From assembly GCA_017548445.1 (NCBI GenBank), contig JAFYZZ010000093.1, forward strand, positions 36,441 to 100,440: 64,000 nt of DNA, written 5' to 3'. Below the pieces are notes generated by a model. The model worked only from the letters and a program-made list of their open reading frames with translations, did no database searches and had not been told where the DNA came from. Positions 29,350 through 39,076 of the stretch are shown piece by piece. This DNA comes from Bacteroidales bacterium. Its GTDB lineage: Bacteria; Bacteroidota; Bacteroidia; Bacteroidales; UBA932. The translations under genes were made by a program, and so were the position numbers. Position 1 is the stretch's first letter; every line of letters begins with the position of its first letter.

Positions 29350-29376
29350 CAAATATAAATATTTTCCTTATCTTTG
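29350..29376. promoter_or_regulatory. Divergent promoter boxes for nhaC-like and MBL hydrolase genes
   Basis: TATATTTG on the minus strand (29350-29357) and TATCTTTG on the plus strand (29369-29376) both match TAnnTTTG exactly. They lie 11 bases apart, so the two polymerases would share the same short AT-rich window. No good TTTG at -33 is seen for either. Confidence 0.65.
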
Positions 29377-29392
29377 ATTTCTACTAGAACTG

Positions 29393-30142
29393 ATGTTTAT
29401 GACCAGATTGCTGACCTTGCTGCTCGCGGCCGCAGCCATATCCACCTGCGGAGCCAAATCCCCCTTCCCCGTCCAGGAATTCGCCACCCCCAACGGAGGA
29501 AAAGTCCAGGTGACGATGATTCACCACGGCTCCATCGCCCTGAGCTACAAGGGGTTCAATATCCAGGTGGACCCTGTGGCCAAAATGGGCCAGGCCACCG
29601 TCGATTATTCCTCCTTCCCCAAGGCGGACTGCATCCTGGTCACGCACGAGCACGGCGACCACCTGGATCCCGACGCCATCGCCGCGCTGTCCAAGGCTGG
29701 CACCCGCGTGCTGCTCAATGCCGCCAGCCGTGACAAGCTCGGCAGCGGCGAGGCCGTCGCGAACGGCGACACGTTGAAGGTCGGCTCGGTAGGCATCGTC
29801 GTGGTTCCCGCCTACAACATCACGGAAGACCATCTGCAGTTCCATCCCAAGGGCAACGGCAACGGCTACATCCTCGACTTCGACGGCCTGCGCATCTACG
29901 TGTCGGGCGATACCGAGGACATCGACGAAATGTCCACCTTCGGGCCCGTGGACGTCGCTTTCCTGTCGGCTAACCAGCCCTACACGATGACGACGACCCA
30001 GTGCATCGAGGCCGCGATGACCATCCACCCCAAGGTTCTCATTCCTTACCACCTCTCCGACACCGACGTGCAGGAGATCAAGACGGTGCTCGATTCCAAC
30101 GACTCCGGCATCGAGGTCCTCTTCTTCGAAGAACTCCGCTAG
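29393..30142 (+). CDS. Exported MBL-fold metal-dependent hydrolase
   Basis: The 249-residue protein (or 247 from the ATG at 29399) has a short hydrophobic signal (TRLLTLLLAAAAISTCG) with a possible lipobox-like C. The metallo-beta-lactamase fold has the metal motif THEHGDHLD, an early HHGS, and later VSGDTED and PYHLSD. This is the UlaG/L-ascorbate-6-phosphate-lactonase-like branch often annotated simply as MBL hydrolase. Its substrate is unknown. It lies 3 bases before mtnN and shares its promoter with mtnN and luxS, so it may be connected with periplasmic or outer-surface metabolite breakdown. Confidence 0.85.
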   Translation: MFMTRLLTLLLAAAAISTCGAKSPFPVQEFATPNGGKVQVTMIHHGSIALSYKGFNIQVDPVAKMGQATVDYSSFPKADCILVTHEHGDHLDPDAIAALSKAGTRVLLNAASRDKLGSGEAVANGDTLKVGSVGIVVVPAYNITEDHLQFHPKGNGNGYILDFDGLRIYVSGDTEDIDEMSTFGPVDVAFLSANQPYTMTTTQCIEAAMTIHPKVLIPYHLSDTDVQEIKTVLDSNDSGIEVLFFEELR

Positions 30143-30145
30143 GCG

Positions 30146-30769
30146 ATGAAGGTCGGCCTGATCGTCGCATTGGACAGGGAATATGAGGCCCTGCTCCGCT
30201 CCGGCATCCCGGATGTCGTCCGCTCCGGCATCGGCAAGGTGGGCGCCGCCCGCACGGCCACGGAGATGATTCTGCACGACAAGCCCGACTGCATCGTCAA
30301 TTCCGGCTGCGCCGGCGGCCTGGCCCCGTCGGTGAACGTCTGCGACATCGTCGTGGGCGCCCAGACGGCCTATCACGACGTTTGGTGCGGCGAAGGCAAC
30401 CTGCGTGGCCAGGTGCAGGGCCTGCCGCAGCGTTTCGACGCCGACCCCGCCCTGCTGGCCGCGGCAAGCAGCCTGCAGACGGAGAGTCCCCTGCACAGCG
30501 GGCTCATCTGCACGGGCGACCAGTTCATCAGCACCGGGGAAGAAGACGCGCAAATCCGTTCGCTTTACCCCGACGCCCTGGCCTGCGATATGGAGTCCGC
30601 CGCCATCGCACAGGTGTGCCTGCACTACGGCGTGCCCTTCCTGAGTTTCCGCATCATCAGCGACACCCGCAGCGGCGGGGACAACCGTTTCTCCGCCTAC
30701 ACCGACTTCTGGGAGCGGATCGCGGACGGCTCGTTCTCCTTCCTGAGGCAGCTCCTCGAAAAGCTATGA
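30146..30769 (+). CDS. mtnN: 5'-methylthioadenosine/S-adenosylhomocysteine nucleosidase
   Basis: The 207-residue protein removes adenine from MTA and SAH, giving S-ribosylhomocysteine for the next gene, luxS. It has GLIVALDREYEALL at the start, the NSGCAGGL glycine-rich segment, and the conserved DMESAAIAQVC and ISDTRSGGDN motifs. The family normally has about 230 residues, so this is slightly short. The luxS ATG overlaps its stop (ATGA), which strongly supports a joint activated-methyl-cycle function. Confidence 0.93.
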   Translation: MKVGLIVALDREYEALLRSGIPDVVRSGIGKVGAARTATEMILHDKPDCIVNSGCAGGLAPSVNVCDIVVGAQTAYHDVWCGEGNLRGQVQGLPQRFDADPALLAAASSLQTESPLHSGLICTGDQFISTGEEDAQIRSLYPDALACDMESAAIAQVCLHYGVPFLSFRIISDTRSGGDNRFSAYTDFWERIADGSFSFLRQLLEKL

Positions 30770-31245
30770 AGACGATTCCGAGTTTCACCATCAACCACGA
30801 GAAACTGCTGCGGGGCATCTATGTCTCCCGCAAGGACGCCGTCGGCAGCGAAACCGTCACGACCTTCGACATCCGGATGAAGGAGCCCAACCGCGAGCCC
30901 GCGCTGGACCAGGGCGCCATCCACACCATCGAGCATCTGGCCGCCACCTACCTGCGCAACCACCCCGTGTGGGCCGACCGCATCGTCTACTGGGGGCCGA
31001 TGGGCTGCCTGACCGGCAATTATCTCCTGATGCGCGGCGACCTTGCTCCCGCCGACATCCTTCCGCTGATGCGCGAGACCTTCCGCTTCATCGCGGAGTA
31101 CGACGGCCCCATACCCGGCGCCGCGCCGCGCGACTGCGGCAACTGGAGGCTGCACAATCTGGCCCTGGCGCGCCTGGAAGCCGCCAGATACCTCCGCGAG
31201 GTGTTGGACGTCGCCACGGAGGAGAATCTCAATTATCCTGAATAG
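30766..31245 (+). CDS. luxS: S-ribosylhomocysteine lyase (autoinducer-2 synthase)
   Basis: The 159-residue protein begins MKTIPSFTINHEKLLRGIYV. The zinc motif HTIEHLAATYLRN (HxxEH) and the third-ligand segment RDCGNWRLHNL are present, together with WGPMGCLTGNY. It splits S-ribosylhomocysteine into homocysteine and DPD, the AI-2 precursor. It is directly coupled to mtnN. It converges on the ThrE exporter gene with a 14-base gap. Confidence 0.96.
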   Translation: MKTIPSFTINHEKLLRGIYVSRKDAVGSETVTTFDIRMKEPNREPALDQGAIHTIEHLAATYLRNHPVWADRIVYWGPMGCLTGNYLLMRGDLAPADILPLMRETFRFIAEYDGPIPGAAPRDCGNWRLHNLALARLEAARYLREVLDVATEENLNYPE

Positions 31246-31259
31246 TCCCCGGAAAGGAA

Positions 31260-32552
31260 TCAGTGGACGGCTTTCGGATGGCGTCCGGAGAAGATCCGTT
31301 GCGGCAGTTCCATCGCCAGGATGATGCCGAGCACGATGCCCACGGCCGCCCTGACGGCGACGAGGCCGCTGCCGAGCGCGAGTGCGGCTTGGCCGGACAC
31401 CAGATAATAGGTGCACCAGAAAATGCCGGCTCCGGGCACAAGCGGGAAAATGCCGCAGAGCAGGAATACCTGCGCGGGGCATTTCTGCCAGGTGGCGGCG
31501 ATACGGGCGATCACACATACCAGGACCGAGGAGAGGACAAGGGCGCCCGTCGAACCGAAGGCTGCATAACGCACGAGCGCAAGATAGAGGCACCAGCCGG
31601 CGGCACCGGCCACGCCCGCGGTGGCATATTGGGGACGAGGCACACCGTACAGGGCTGCGAATGCGAAAGTACCGATAAAAGCGGCAACTGTCTGGATCAG
31701 GAGCGGTGCCGTCTGCGGGCTGACCGTCATCCCCTGCAGGGCGAACACGCCGCCCGAAATCCAACCATCCAGCATAAAAGTGAAAGCCACGCCGAAAGCG
31801 ATGCAAACGAATCCCAGCATCGCGTCGGTCAGGCGGGTCAGGCCGGCAATGTAATCGGAATTCGCCAGGTCACGCACTCCGTTCACAAAGGGCACACCGG
31901 GCACCAACGGCATCACCGAACCGATGATCATATTGCTCAGGTTCGCACCGAAACCAATCCTATGGAAGATTCCACATAAAAGCGAGACTAGCAGTGCGTT
32001 GCTGATTCCGCCGACAATCTTGGAAAGATAGCGCCCGCTGACGAAGAGGATATAGGCATAAAGCAGAGCCCCGATAACGAAACACGCGGCGCAATCCAGC
32101 AGACTGCCGCCGAACACGGCGCAGAAACCGGCCGATCCCAAGGCGGAGCCGAGGATGCGCTCCCAGGCCGGTTTGGGCGCGGAATTGCGGATGATGCGCA
32201 GACGCTCCCGGGCCTGCTCCAGGGAACACATACCGTTGGAGATGTCGTAACTCAGGCGGTTGACCGCCACCACCTTCGAAAACTGGATGCCCCGGATCGG
32301 AATGAATTCGACATTGGCATAGGTCTGGGCCTGTCCTCCGCTATGGCGGACCTTGTTCATCGTTCCTGTCGTGAAGATTCCGTTGCTGATGACGAAGAAG
32401 CTTCCCGAATCAACGCCGTAATGCGACGCAATCCGGGCCATAATGTCCTCCACGCGGGAAATTTCCGCCCCGTTTTCAAGCAGAATGTGCCCCGCCTCAG
32501 CGGCTACCTCCAGCACTTCAGACAGGTTTACTGCCTTCCTTTGTTCTTCCAT
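31260..32552 (-). CDS. thrE: Threonine/serine exporter, fused ThrE type
   Basis: The 430-residue protein has a soluble N-terminal region (about 1-130, with LLENGAEISRVEDIMARIA and GIQFSKVVAVNRLSYDI). Two membrane units follow, the first ThrE-like (GSVMPLVPGVPFVNGVRDLANSDY) and the second of the ThrE_2 type (GIFPLVPGAGIFWCTYYLV), with about ten hydrophobic segments in all. The family exports threonine and serine by proton-motive force. A TATTTTTG box ends only four bases before the ATG, so the mRNA may be leaderless. Confidence 0.88.
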   Translation of the reverse strand: MEEQRKAVNLSEVLEVAAEAGHILLENGAEISRVEDIMARIASHYGVDSGSFFVISNGIFTTGTMNKVRHSGGQAQTYANVEFIPIRGIQFSKVVAVNRLSYDISNGMCSLEQARERLRIIRNSAPKPAWERILGSALGSAGFCAVFGGSLLDCAACFVIGALLYAYILFVSGRYLSKIVGGISNALLVSLLCGIFHRIGFGANLSNMIIGSVMPLVPGVPFVNGVRDLANSDYIAGLTRLTDAMLGFVCIAFGVAFTFMLDGWISGGVFALQGMTVSPQTAPLLIQTVAAFIGTFAFAALYGVPRPQYATAGVAGAAGWCLYLALVRYAAFGSTGALVLSSVLVCVIARIAATWQKCPAQVFLLCGIFPLVPGAGIFWCTYYLVSGQAALALGSGLVAVRAAVGIVLGIILAMELPQRIFSGRHPKAVH

Positions 32553-32593
32553 ACCGCAAAAATAGTCAAAAAAACCATTACATTTGTAAAGAG
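32553..32593. promoter_or_regulatory. Divergent thrE / GNAT promoters with near-leaderless starts
   Basis: On the minus strand TATTTTTG (32557-32564) is followed by CGGT and then the thrE ATG. On the plus strand TACATTTG (32579-32586) is followed by seven bases and the GNAT ATG. With the start of transcription usually 4-7 bases after the box, both mRNAs would have almost no leader. Confidence 0.6.
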
Positions 32594-33091
32594 ATGAATA
32601 TCCGCAAAGCCATTCCCGACGACCTGCCCACGCTGCGGGAAATCTTTGCCGCGGCTAAGCGCATTATGCGCGCCGACGGCAATCCCTCCCAGTGGCCCGG
32701 AGCCTATCCCGACGACGCGGCCGTCCTGCGCGACCTCGCCGGGGGCTGGGGCTACGTCTGCCTGGACGAAACTGGACGGCCCGGCGCCTACTTTGCGATG
32801 ATTCCGTCCCCCGAGCCCACTTACGCGCAAATCTACGACGGCGCGTGGCTGGAAGACACGCGCCCCTACCTGGTCATCCACCGGATCGCCAGCCTGCCGG
32901 AGCTCCACGGCGTATTCGAAGCCCTGACCGGCTTCGCTTCCGGGCACTGTCCGAACATCCGTATCGACACCCACCGCGACAACCGCATTATGCAGCACAA
33001 CCTGCTCAAACACGGATTCTCCTACTGCGGCATCATCTATCTCGCCAACGGCGACGAACGCCTCGCCTACCAACGCATTCAACGGATATGA
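32594..33091 (+). CDS. GNAT-family N-acetyltransferase
   Basis: The 165-residue protein begins MNIRKAIPDDLPTLREIF, the usual GNAT opening. It then shows a beta strand pattern, PYLVIHRIASLPELHGVF and the acceptor-side TH.DN..M...L.K.GF.YCG.IY segment typical of family members annotated as amino-acid or small-molecule acetyltransferases. The substrate is unknown. Its stop overlaps the start of the GH2 gene (ATGA), so it leads a four-gene run with GH2, kinase-AAA+ and ClpP. Confidence 0.87.
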   Translation: MNIRKAIPDDLPTLREIFAAAKRIMRADGNPSQWPGAYPDDAAVLRDLAGGWGYVCLDETGRPGAYFAMIPSPEPTYAQIYDGAWLEDTRPYLVIHRIASLPELHGVFEALTGFASGHCPNIRIDTHRDNRIMQHNLLKHGFSYCGIIYLANGDERLAYQRIQRI

Positions 33092-34890
33092 AACACCTCG
33101 CCCTATACACCCTGCTGGCCCTGCTGACCATCCCCGCGGCAGCCACACCGGCCATCCAGAACGTCGACGGCCGCAAGACCGTTTCCCTGGACGGAAGCTG
33201 GAACGCCATCGTGGACCCCTACGAGAACGGCTATTACAGCTATCGGATGCAGCCGATGCCCGTAGGATCCACCTTCTTTGCCGACAGGCATTTCTTCGAC
33301 GACCCTACGCAGCTGGTGGAATACGACTTCGACGCCTCGGGTACGCTGGAAGTCCCGGGCGACTGGAACACCCAGCGCGAAAAGCTGTATTACTACGAAG
33401 GCACCGTCTGGTACCGCCGCCTCTTCGATGCGGACCCGCAGCCCGGCCGGCGCTACTTCATCCACTTCGACGGAGCGAACTACGAAACCATCGCCGCCCT
33501 CAACGCCAGGATCGTCGGCAAGCACGTCGGCGGCTTCACCGCCTTCGACTTCGAGGTCACGGAGCAGCTGAAGGCTGGGCGTAACTCATTGGTGGTCAAG
33601 GTGGACAACAAACGCCACGAAGACGGCGTACCCACCATCAACACCGACTGGTGGAACTACGGCGGCATCACCCGCAGCGTGCAGTTTGTGGAGGTTCCGG
33701 AGACCTTCATCCGGGAATACGAAGTACGCCTGAGCGCCGACCGGAAGGCCATCGAGGGCTGGGTGCAGCTGGACGGCAGCCGGCCCGCGCAGCAGATAAA
33801 AGTGGAGATTCCCGAGCTGAAAATGGTGCTCACAGCGCAGACCGGCGCCGACGGGCGGGCGAGCTTCTCCGCCCCCCTGCCCCGCCGCTCCGGCATCCGC
33901 CTGTGGTGCCCGGAAGACCCGAAGCTCTATGAAGTGGCACTCTCCGCCGAGACGGACAGCATCTGCGACCGGATCGGATTCCGGACCGTGGAGACGCAGG
34001 GCAGCAAGATCCTGCTGAACGGCCGGGAAATCTTCCTCCGGGGCATCTCCATACACGACGAGCGCCCGGGCGAGGCGGCGGGCCGCGCCTTCAGCGACGA
34101 GCACGCCCGCACCACACTCGGCTGGGCCCGGGAACTGGGCTGCAACTTCGTACGCTTGGCGCACTACCCCCACAACGAACGGACGGTCCGGATGGCGGAC
34201 GAACTGGGCCTGCTGGTCTGGTCCGAGATCCCCGTATACTGGACCATCGACTGGAACAGCGCGGACACCTACGCCAACGCCGAGAACCAGCTGTGCGAGA
34301 TGATCGCCCGCGACCGCAACCGCGCCTGCGTGATCATCTGGTCCGTAGCCAACGAGACTCCCCGCTCGCCGCAGCGCCTGGCGTTCCTCCGGCGGCTGAT
34401 CGACAAGACCCGCGAACTGGACCCCACGCGCCTGGTTTCCGCGGCGATGGAAAAGGACGAACCTTCGCGGAATCAGCTGACGCTCAAAGACGAACTGATG
34501 TACCTGACCGACCTGCTCAGCTTCAACCAGTATGTAGGCTGGTACGACGGTGACGTCGAGAAATGCGACCGCGTGAACTGGACCTTCCCGCTGGACAAGC
34601 CCGTCATCCTTTCCGAGCTGGGCGGAGGCGCCAAGTACGGCCGCCACGGCGCCGCGGACGAACGTTTCACGGAAGAATACCTCGTGCGGCTGTACGAGGC
34701 CAACATCCGGATGATGCAGCGCATCCCCGGGCTGGCCGGCTGCACGCCCTGGATCCTCAAGGACTTCCGCTCGCCGCGCAGGGCCCTGGAGGGCATCCAG
34801 GACGACTTCAACCGCAAGGGCCTCGTGTCCGAGAAAGGCGAGAAGAAAGACGCTTTCTTCACCCTGCAGCACTGGTATGAATCCTTCTAA
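33088..34890 (+). CDS. Secreted glycoside hydrolase family 2 enzyme
   Basis: The 600-residue protein has a signal peptide (MKHLALYTLLALLTIPAAA). A jelly-roll sugar-binding domain (LEVPGDWNTQREKLYYYEGTV) is followed by an immunoglobulin-like domain and a TIM barrel. The acid/base Glu is E423 in IIWSVANET, and the nucleophile is probably E510 in VILSELGGGAKYG. RGISIHDERP and FVRLAHYPHNE are typical of GH2. Beta-glucuronidase-like or beta-galactosidase activity is likely; which one cannot be decided. It overlaps the GNAT stop by 4 bases and lies 11 bases before the kinase-AAA+ gene. Confidence 0.92.
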   Translation: MKHLALYTLLALLTIPAAATPAIQNVDGRKTVSLDGSWNAIVDPYENGYYSYRMQPMPVGSTFFADRHFFDDPTQLVEYDFDASGTLEVPGDWNTQREKLYYYEGTVWYRRLFDADPQPGRRYFIHFDGANYETIAALNARIVGKHVGGFTAFDFEVTEQLKAGRNSLVVKVDNKRHEDGVPTINTDWWNYGGITRSVQFVEVPETFIREYEVRLSADRKAIEGWVQLDGSRPAQQIKVEIPELKMVLTAQTGADGRASFSAPLPRRSGIRLWCPEDPKLYEVALSAETDSICDRIGFRTVETQGSKILLNGREIFLRGISIHDERPGEAAGRAFSDEHARTTLGWARELGCNFVRLAHYPHNERTVRMADELGLLVWSEIPVYWTIDWNSADTYANAENQLCEMIARDRNRACVIIWSVANETPRSPQRLAFLRRLIDKTRELDPTRLVSAAMEKDEPSRNQLTLKDELMYLTDLLSFNQYVGWYDGDVEKCDRVNWTFPLDKPVILSELGGGAKYGRHGAADERFTEEYLVRLYEANIRMMQRIPGLAGCTPWILKDFRSPRRALEGIQDDFNRKGLVSEKGEKKDAFFTLQHWYESF

Positions 34891-34901
34891 CCCGACTTCA
34901 T

Positions 34902-36644
34902 ATGATCCGACTCCCTGAAAACACCCTCTTCGGAGAATACACCGTACACCGCTTCATCAAGGCGGGCCTGTACAACGACAGCTATATCGTGAAGAACGCC
35001 GCCGGCGTCCCCTTCTTCCTGAAGTTCTACGACGTGCCGAATATGCCGGACAAGATGCTTCAGGACGGGACGGTGGAGGAAATCATCCATTGCCAGCGTA
35101 TCTCCCACCCTAACATCATCCGCTATGTCGGGAACGGTTCCGGCAAGATCAACGGACGGGATTTCCAATATCTGGTGACCCGGTTCTTCAACGGTTCGCT
35201 GCTGTCGGAGCTGCTGCGCGAAGGGCGGACTTTCACGGTTCCCGAGGCCAAGTCCATCATCATCCCGGTCCTTGAAGGGCTCGTGTACCTGCACCGGGAG
35301 ATGGGGCTGAACCACAATGACCTCACCCCGCGCAACATCCTGCTGGAATCCGGCCCGGACGGCATCCTGACGCCGAAGATCATCGACCTCGGGCACACGC
35401 ACGCCGACGTGGACGGCGCCGTACCCTTCCCGATGGAAGACCTCAACCTCTTCTACGTGGCGCCGGAGGCCCTCAAAGGCACCTTCACCGCCAAGAGCGA
35501 CGTGTTCGCCGTCACGGCCATCCTCTTCACCCTGCTGTACGGGAAGGCGCCCTGGCACTGCCACATCGGCGCCCACGATTCCTTCTATTCGCGCAAGATC
35601 AGCGTCGGACGGGCCCGCGAGGCCGCGCTGGAGTTCCCGAACGGCGGGCCGGCGGATCCGGAGATGGACGCCATCCTCGAATCCGGCCTGAACCTCGACC
35701 CGGCGCAGCGGCCGGACGCCTCCGTGCTGCTCGCCCTCCTGTCGGAGGACTTCAAGCCCGGGGAAATCAACCTGCGGGAAGCGTCCGGCCGGGCGGAAGA
35801 GCCGCAGCTCACTGAGAAGCCCAAGGAGAACCAGGTCTCCCTGCAGGCGCGCAGGAACCGGCCCGGCCAGGGCGGATTCGCCGACGTGGCCGGTATGGAA
35901 GGGCTCAAGCAGGAACTGCTCCAGCGGGTGATCTGGGTGCTGCAGGACAAGGAAAAGGCGGCCAAGTACCGCCTGCTGCCGCCCAACGGAATGTTGCTCT
36001 ACGGCCCGCCGGGCTGCGGCAAGACCTTCTTCGCCAAGAAATTCGCGGAGGAATCCGGCTTCAACTATTACCTGGTGAACGGCTCCGACCTGGGCAGCAC
36101 CTACATCCACGGCACGCAGGGCAAGATCGCGGACCTGTTCCAGAAGGCCGAGATGAACGCCCCGGCCGTCATCTGCTTCGACGAATTCGACTCCTTCGTG
36201 CCCGCCCGCGGCTCCGACTCTGCCCGCAACCGGGCGGAAGAAGTGAACGAATTTCTGTCGCAGTTGAATAATTGTGCCGAGCGGGGCGTATTTGTAATAG
36301 GAACTACCAACCGCGTGGATATGATCGACCCTGCCGTGCTCCGCAAGGGGCGGATGGACCTGAAATACGAAATCCCTGCTCCGGACGCCGAGACGCGCCG
36401 GGCGATGTTCGCCCTGCACCTCAAGGGACGCCCCCTCTCGGACGACGTGGACCTGGACCGCCTGGCCCTGCTGTCCGACGGCTACGCCTCGTCCGACATC
36501 GCCTTCATCGTGAACGAGGCGGCGATGGTGGCGGCGCTCGCCGACGAGCCCATCACGCAGCAGGTCCTGGAGAAATCCATCAAGGGGAACCCCTCCTCCC
36601 TTTCGGCTCCCAAACGGCCGAAGATCGGTTTTGACAACAATTAG
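34902..36644 (+). CDS. Protein kinase-AAA+ ATPase fusion
   Basis: The 580-residue protein has an N-terminal eukaryotic-type protein kinase domain (about 10-285) followed by an AAA+ domain (about 325-560). Kinase hallmarks are K41 in FFLKFYD, HND at 138-140 in place of HRD, N145, and DLG at 162-164 in place of DFG; the glycine loop is weak. AAA+ hallmarks are DVAGMEGLK, Walker [18 protein letters not shown], Walker [12 protein letters not shown] and the arginine-finger region [12 protein letters not shown], in the FtsH/Cdc48/katanin style. There is no signal peptide or membrane anchor. It is 8 bases upstream of clpP, so a regulated unfoldase function is suggested but not shown. Confidence 0.88.
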   Translation: MIRLPENTLFGEYTVHRFIKAGLYNDSYIVKNAAGVPFFLKFYDVPNMPDKMLQDGTVEEIIHCQRISHPNIIRYVGNGSGKINGRDFQYLVTRFFNGSLLSELLREGRTFTVPEAKSIIIPVLEGLVYLHREMGLNHNDLTPRNILLESGPDGILTPKIIDLGHTHADVDGAVPFPMEDLNLFYVAPEALKGTFTAKSDVFAVTAILFTLLYGKAPWHCHIGAHDSFYSRKISVGRAREAALEFPNGGPADPEMDAILESGLNLDPAQRPDASVLLALLSEDFKPGEINLREASGRAEEPQLTEKPKENQVSLQARRNRPGQGGFADVAGMEGLKQELLQRVIWVLQDKEKAAKYRLLPPNGMLLYGPPGCGKTFFAKKFAEESGFNYYLVNGSDLGSTYIHGTQGKIADLFQKAEMNAPAVICFDEFDSFVPARGSDSARNRAEEVNEFLSQLNNCAERGVFVIGTTNRVDMIDPAVLRKGRMDLKYEIPAPDAETRRAMFALHLKGRPLSDDVDLDRLALLSDGYASSDIAFIVNEAAMVAALADEPITQQVLEKSIKGNPSSLSAPKRPKIGFDNN

Positions 36645-36652
36645 ACAAGCAT

Positions 36653-37327
36653 ATGAATATGAAGAAGAACGAATTCGAACAGTACGCCACCCTCGGACGG
36701 GGCGTCAATCCCCTGACACTCAGGGACTACCAGGCCGCCGTGAGCGCCTACATCAACCCTACCATCATCGAGGAGCGGCCGCTGAACGTGGCCACGATGG
36801 ACGTGTTCAGCCGCCTGATGGTGGACCGCATCATCTTCCTCGGCGTCGAGATCAACGACGACGTGGCCAACATCATCCTGGCCCAGTTGCTGTTCCTCTC
36901 CTCGACCGACCCCGCCAAGGACATCTCGCTGTACATCAACACCCCCGGCGGGCAGGTCTCCAGCGGCCTCGCCATCTATGACACGATGCAGCTGGTACAG
37001 CCCGACGTGGCCACCATCTGCACGGGTATGGCCGCCTCGATGGGCTCGGTGCTCCTTTGCGCCGGCGCCAAGGGCAAGCGCTCCGCCCTGCCCCATTCGC
37101 GCGTGCTCATCCACCAGCCCCTCGGCGGCGCCCGGGGTCAGGCCTCGGACATCCTCATCGCCGCCAAGGAAATCGAGAAGAGCCGCGAGGAGCTCATCAC
37201 CATCATTGCAGAGCACAGCGGCCAGAGCTTTGACAAGGTCTTCGCCGACGCCGACCGCGACTACTGGATGACGGCGGAAGAAGCCCGCGACTACGGGATG
37301 ATCGACAATATCCTGGGGAAACGGTAA
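36653..37327 (+). CDS. clpP: ATP-dependent Clp protease proteolytic subunit
   Basis: The 224-residue protein is a serine peptidase of family S14. The catalytic triad is S129 in [12 protein letters not shown]154 in [12 protein letters not shown] and D203 in DADRDYWMT. It is close in style to ClpP of other Bacteroidota (LDVFSRLM-type [16 protein letters not shown]) and so could form the usual 14-subunit barrel. No trigger factor or clpX gene is near, as would be usual. Instead it follows a kinase-AAA+ fusion by 8 bases. It may be the only ClpP or a second copy; the window cannot tell. Confidence 0.95.
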   Translation: MNMKKNEFEQYATLGRGVNPLTLRDYQAAVSAYINPTIIEERPLNVATMDVFSRLMVDRIIFLGVEINDDVANIILAQLLFLSSTDPAKDISLYINTPGGQVSSGLAIYDTMQLVQPDVATICTGMAASMGSVLLCAGAKGKRSALPHSRVLIHQPLGGARGQASDILIAAKEIEKSREELITIIAEHSGQSFDKVFADADRDYWMTAEEARDYGMIDNILGKR

Positions 37328-37374
37328 CGGGAATCATTCCCGAAAAAGGACAAGGCTCCTATCATCCGTGAGTA

Positions 37375-39015
37375 TCAGAAACCTATGCGGCGCTGGGTCT
37401 GGCTGCCAAGCCTTTCGGCGTTGCAATAAGCGTGAAGGACGTCCATCGCAGGTTTCTCGCTGCCGTAGAGGATGGTGTTGATGGAGAACTTGCGGGCGAC
37501 GTTTTCCATCTGGCCGCCGCTGAGGTCATAGGCCGAAGCAAGGGCGGCGCATTGCTCTTCGGAAAGGGCAGGAAGCATCGTGTGCCAGATCTTCTCGCGG
37601 ACGGCGGCATCGGGCCGGTCAAAGCGGATCTTGTAGAGAAAGCGGCGCTCGAAGGCGGGGTCCAGGTTCTGCGTGAGGTTGGTGGTGGCGATCATTATGC
37701 CGTCCAGGTTCTCCATTTCCTGCAGGATGATGTTCTGGATGCTGTTCTCCATCTTGTCCACGGCAGAGGTGGCCCCTTCCCGGCGGATGCCGATGATGGC
37801 GTCGGCCTCGTTGAACAGGAGGATCGGTGCGCGCTCCGAGCGCTCGACGGCCTGACGGTAGCGGTCAAAGACCTCCTTGATGTTCTTCTCGCTCTCCCCC
37901 ACCCATTTGCTCTTGATGTCGGGAACGTTCACCGTCATCAGGCTGCGGCCGGTCTGGCGGGCGATCTGATAAACGGTCTCCGTCTTTCCGGTGCCGGGCG
38001 CACCGTAGAAGAGGCAGGCGAAGCCGCTGCGGAAGCCGGTGTCCTTCATCCGGGAGCGGATCTCGTTGTAGCGGTCCGGGGAGAGGAACCGGAGAAGTTC
38101 CTCCACCTGGCCGGCGTTTCCTGCCGTGTAGAAGAGCGTTTTCGGTGCGAGCGTCTCCGGCTTGACGAGTCCGCCGACAGGCGCCTCCGCCCTGCGGTAA
38201 TCGAACTCGGCCAGCAGCGCCGTCTTGGCCTTGTCCGTCAGGTGGATGCGATTGGTGTTGGCCTGGCCGTCATTGCACTCGTGCTCCACCAAGCCCTTTT
38301 CCATCAGCGGGTGCGTCCCCGCCCGGAACGAACCCTTTTCCTTAAAGAAGTCGCTTTTATGGCGGTAGACATCCTCAATCTGGCTGTAGCAGATGGAGTC
38401 GTCGTCCTTGTTCACCAACAGATGGCAGAGGATGACCAGCACCATCCAGTCGGAGAAGGCATTCACACCCAATGCATTCAGTTCCCGCACGAAAGCCAGG
38501 TCCTTGTTGGACGCAAAGAGGTCCTTCAGTTCGTGATACAAGTCACCCGCCTCAAGGGCGTCGTTGTCCAGGTCCTCGTACAGTTCATCCATATAGTCAA
38601 ACAGTTCGAGACCGGAAAGGCCCGTACGCCGGCGAGGTTCCGGGGCTTCGTCGTTCTTCAAGGCCCGGATGACCGACACCGGCACATCAAAACTGTCTTC
38701 GTCTTTGGCGGCCCGGTATTTCAAGTACTTGGCCCGGATGAGCGCATTGATATCATCGCTATAAGTAAGTGCGCGTATATTGCTGATGTCCAAATGACGG
38801 GCGATGTCATCAAAATCGACGTTGCGAGGCCCCTTGCGGAGGCTGACGGAAAAAAGGACCGCCTGGGTGGGGGTAATGGAAAGGCGTGCCGCCAGCTCAT
38901 CGGCAACGCTTCCGTTCTCCGCCCAGAATGCTTCATTCAGGTGGGTGTCTTCAGACTTTTCGGAAAGGATCTCCATCAACTGGAGAATGGTATTATTCTG
39001 CTTTGTATTCTTCAT
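37375..39015 (-). CDS. AAA+ ATPase
   Basis: The protein has 546 residues from the ATG at 39015. An upstream open extension lies before the -7 box TATGTTTG (39038-39045) and is rejected as coding. The N-terminal half (about 1-300) has no recognised domain and contains a winged-helix-like or alpha-helical region (SQIEDVYRHKSDFFKEKG). The C-terminal AAA+ domain has Walker A YGAPGTGKTETVYQIA, LFNEADAIIGIRR as Walker B with Asn in place of the first Asp, and an arginine-rich NLDPAFERRFLYKI. It is convergent to clpP. A remodelling role is likely; substrates are unknown. Confidence 0.88.
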   Translation of the reverse strand: MKNTKQNNTILQLMEILSEKSEDTHLNEAFWAENGSVADELAARLSITPTQAVLFSVSLRKGPRNVDFDDIARHLDISNIRALTYSDDINALIRAKYLKYRAAKDEDSFDVPVSVIRALKNDEAPEPRRRTGLSGLELFDYMDELYEDLDNDALEAGDLYHELKDLFASNKDLAFVRELNALGVNAFSDWMVLVILCHLLVNKDDDSICYSQIEDVYRHKSDFFKEKGSFRAGTHPLMEKGLVEHECNDGQANTNRIHLTDKAKTALLAEFDYRRAEAPVGGLVKPETLAPKTLFYTAGNAGQVEELLRFLSPDRYNEIRSRMKDTGFRSGFACLFYGAPGTGKTETVYQIARQTGRSLMTVNVPDIKSKWVGESEKNIKEVFDRYRQAVERSERAPILLFNEADAIIGIRREGATSAVDKMENSIQNIILQEMENLDGIMIATTNLTQNLDPAFERRFLYKIRFDRPDAAVREKIWHTMLPALSEEQCAALASAYDLSGGQMENVARKFSINTILYGSEKPAMDVLHAYCNAERLGSQTQRRIGF

Positions 39016-39076
39016 CGTACGGATATCGTTTCGCCTGCAAACATATTCTTTCAGGGCGCCAAAAAGTGGCAGGACA

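Noticed and set aside
37328..37342. Hairpin CGGGAA-TCA-TTCCCG as terminator after clpP
   Set aside because: The stem is only six bases and is followed by A's, not T's, on the plus strand, so it is not a convincing intrinsic terminator.
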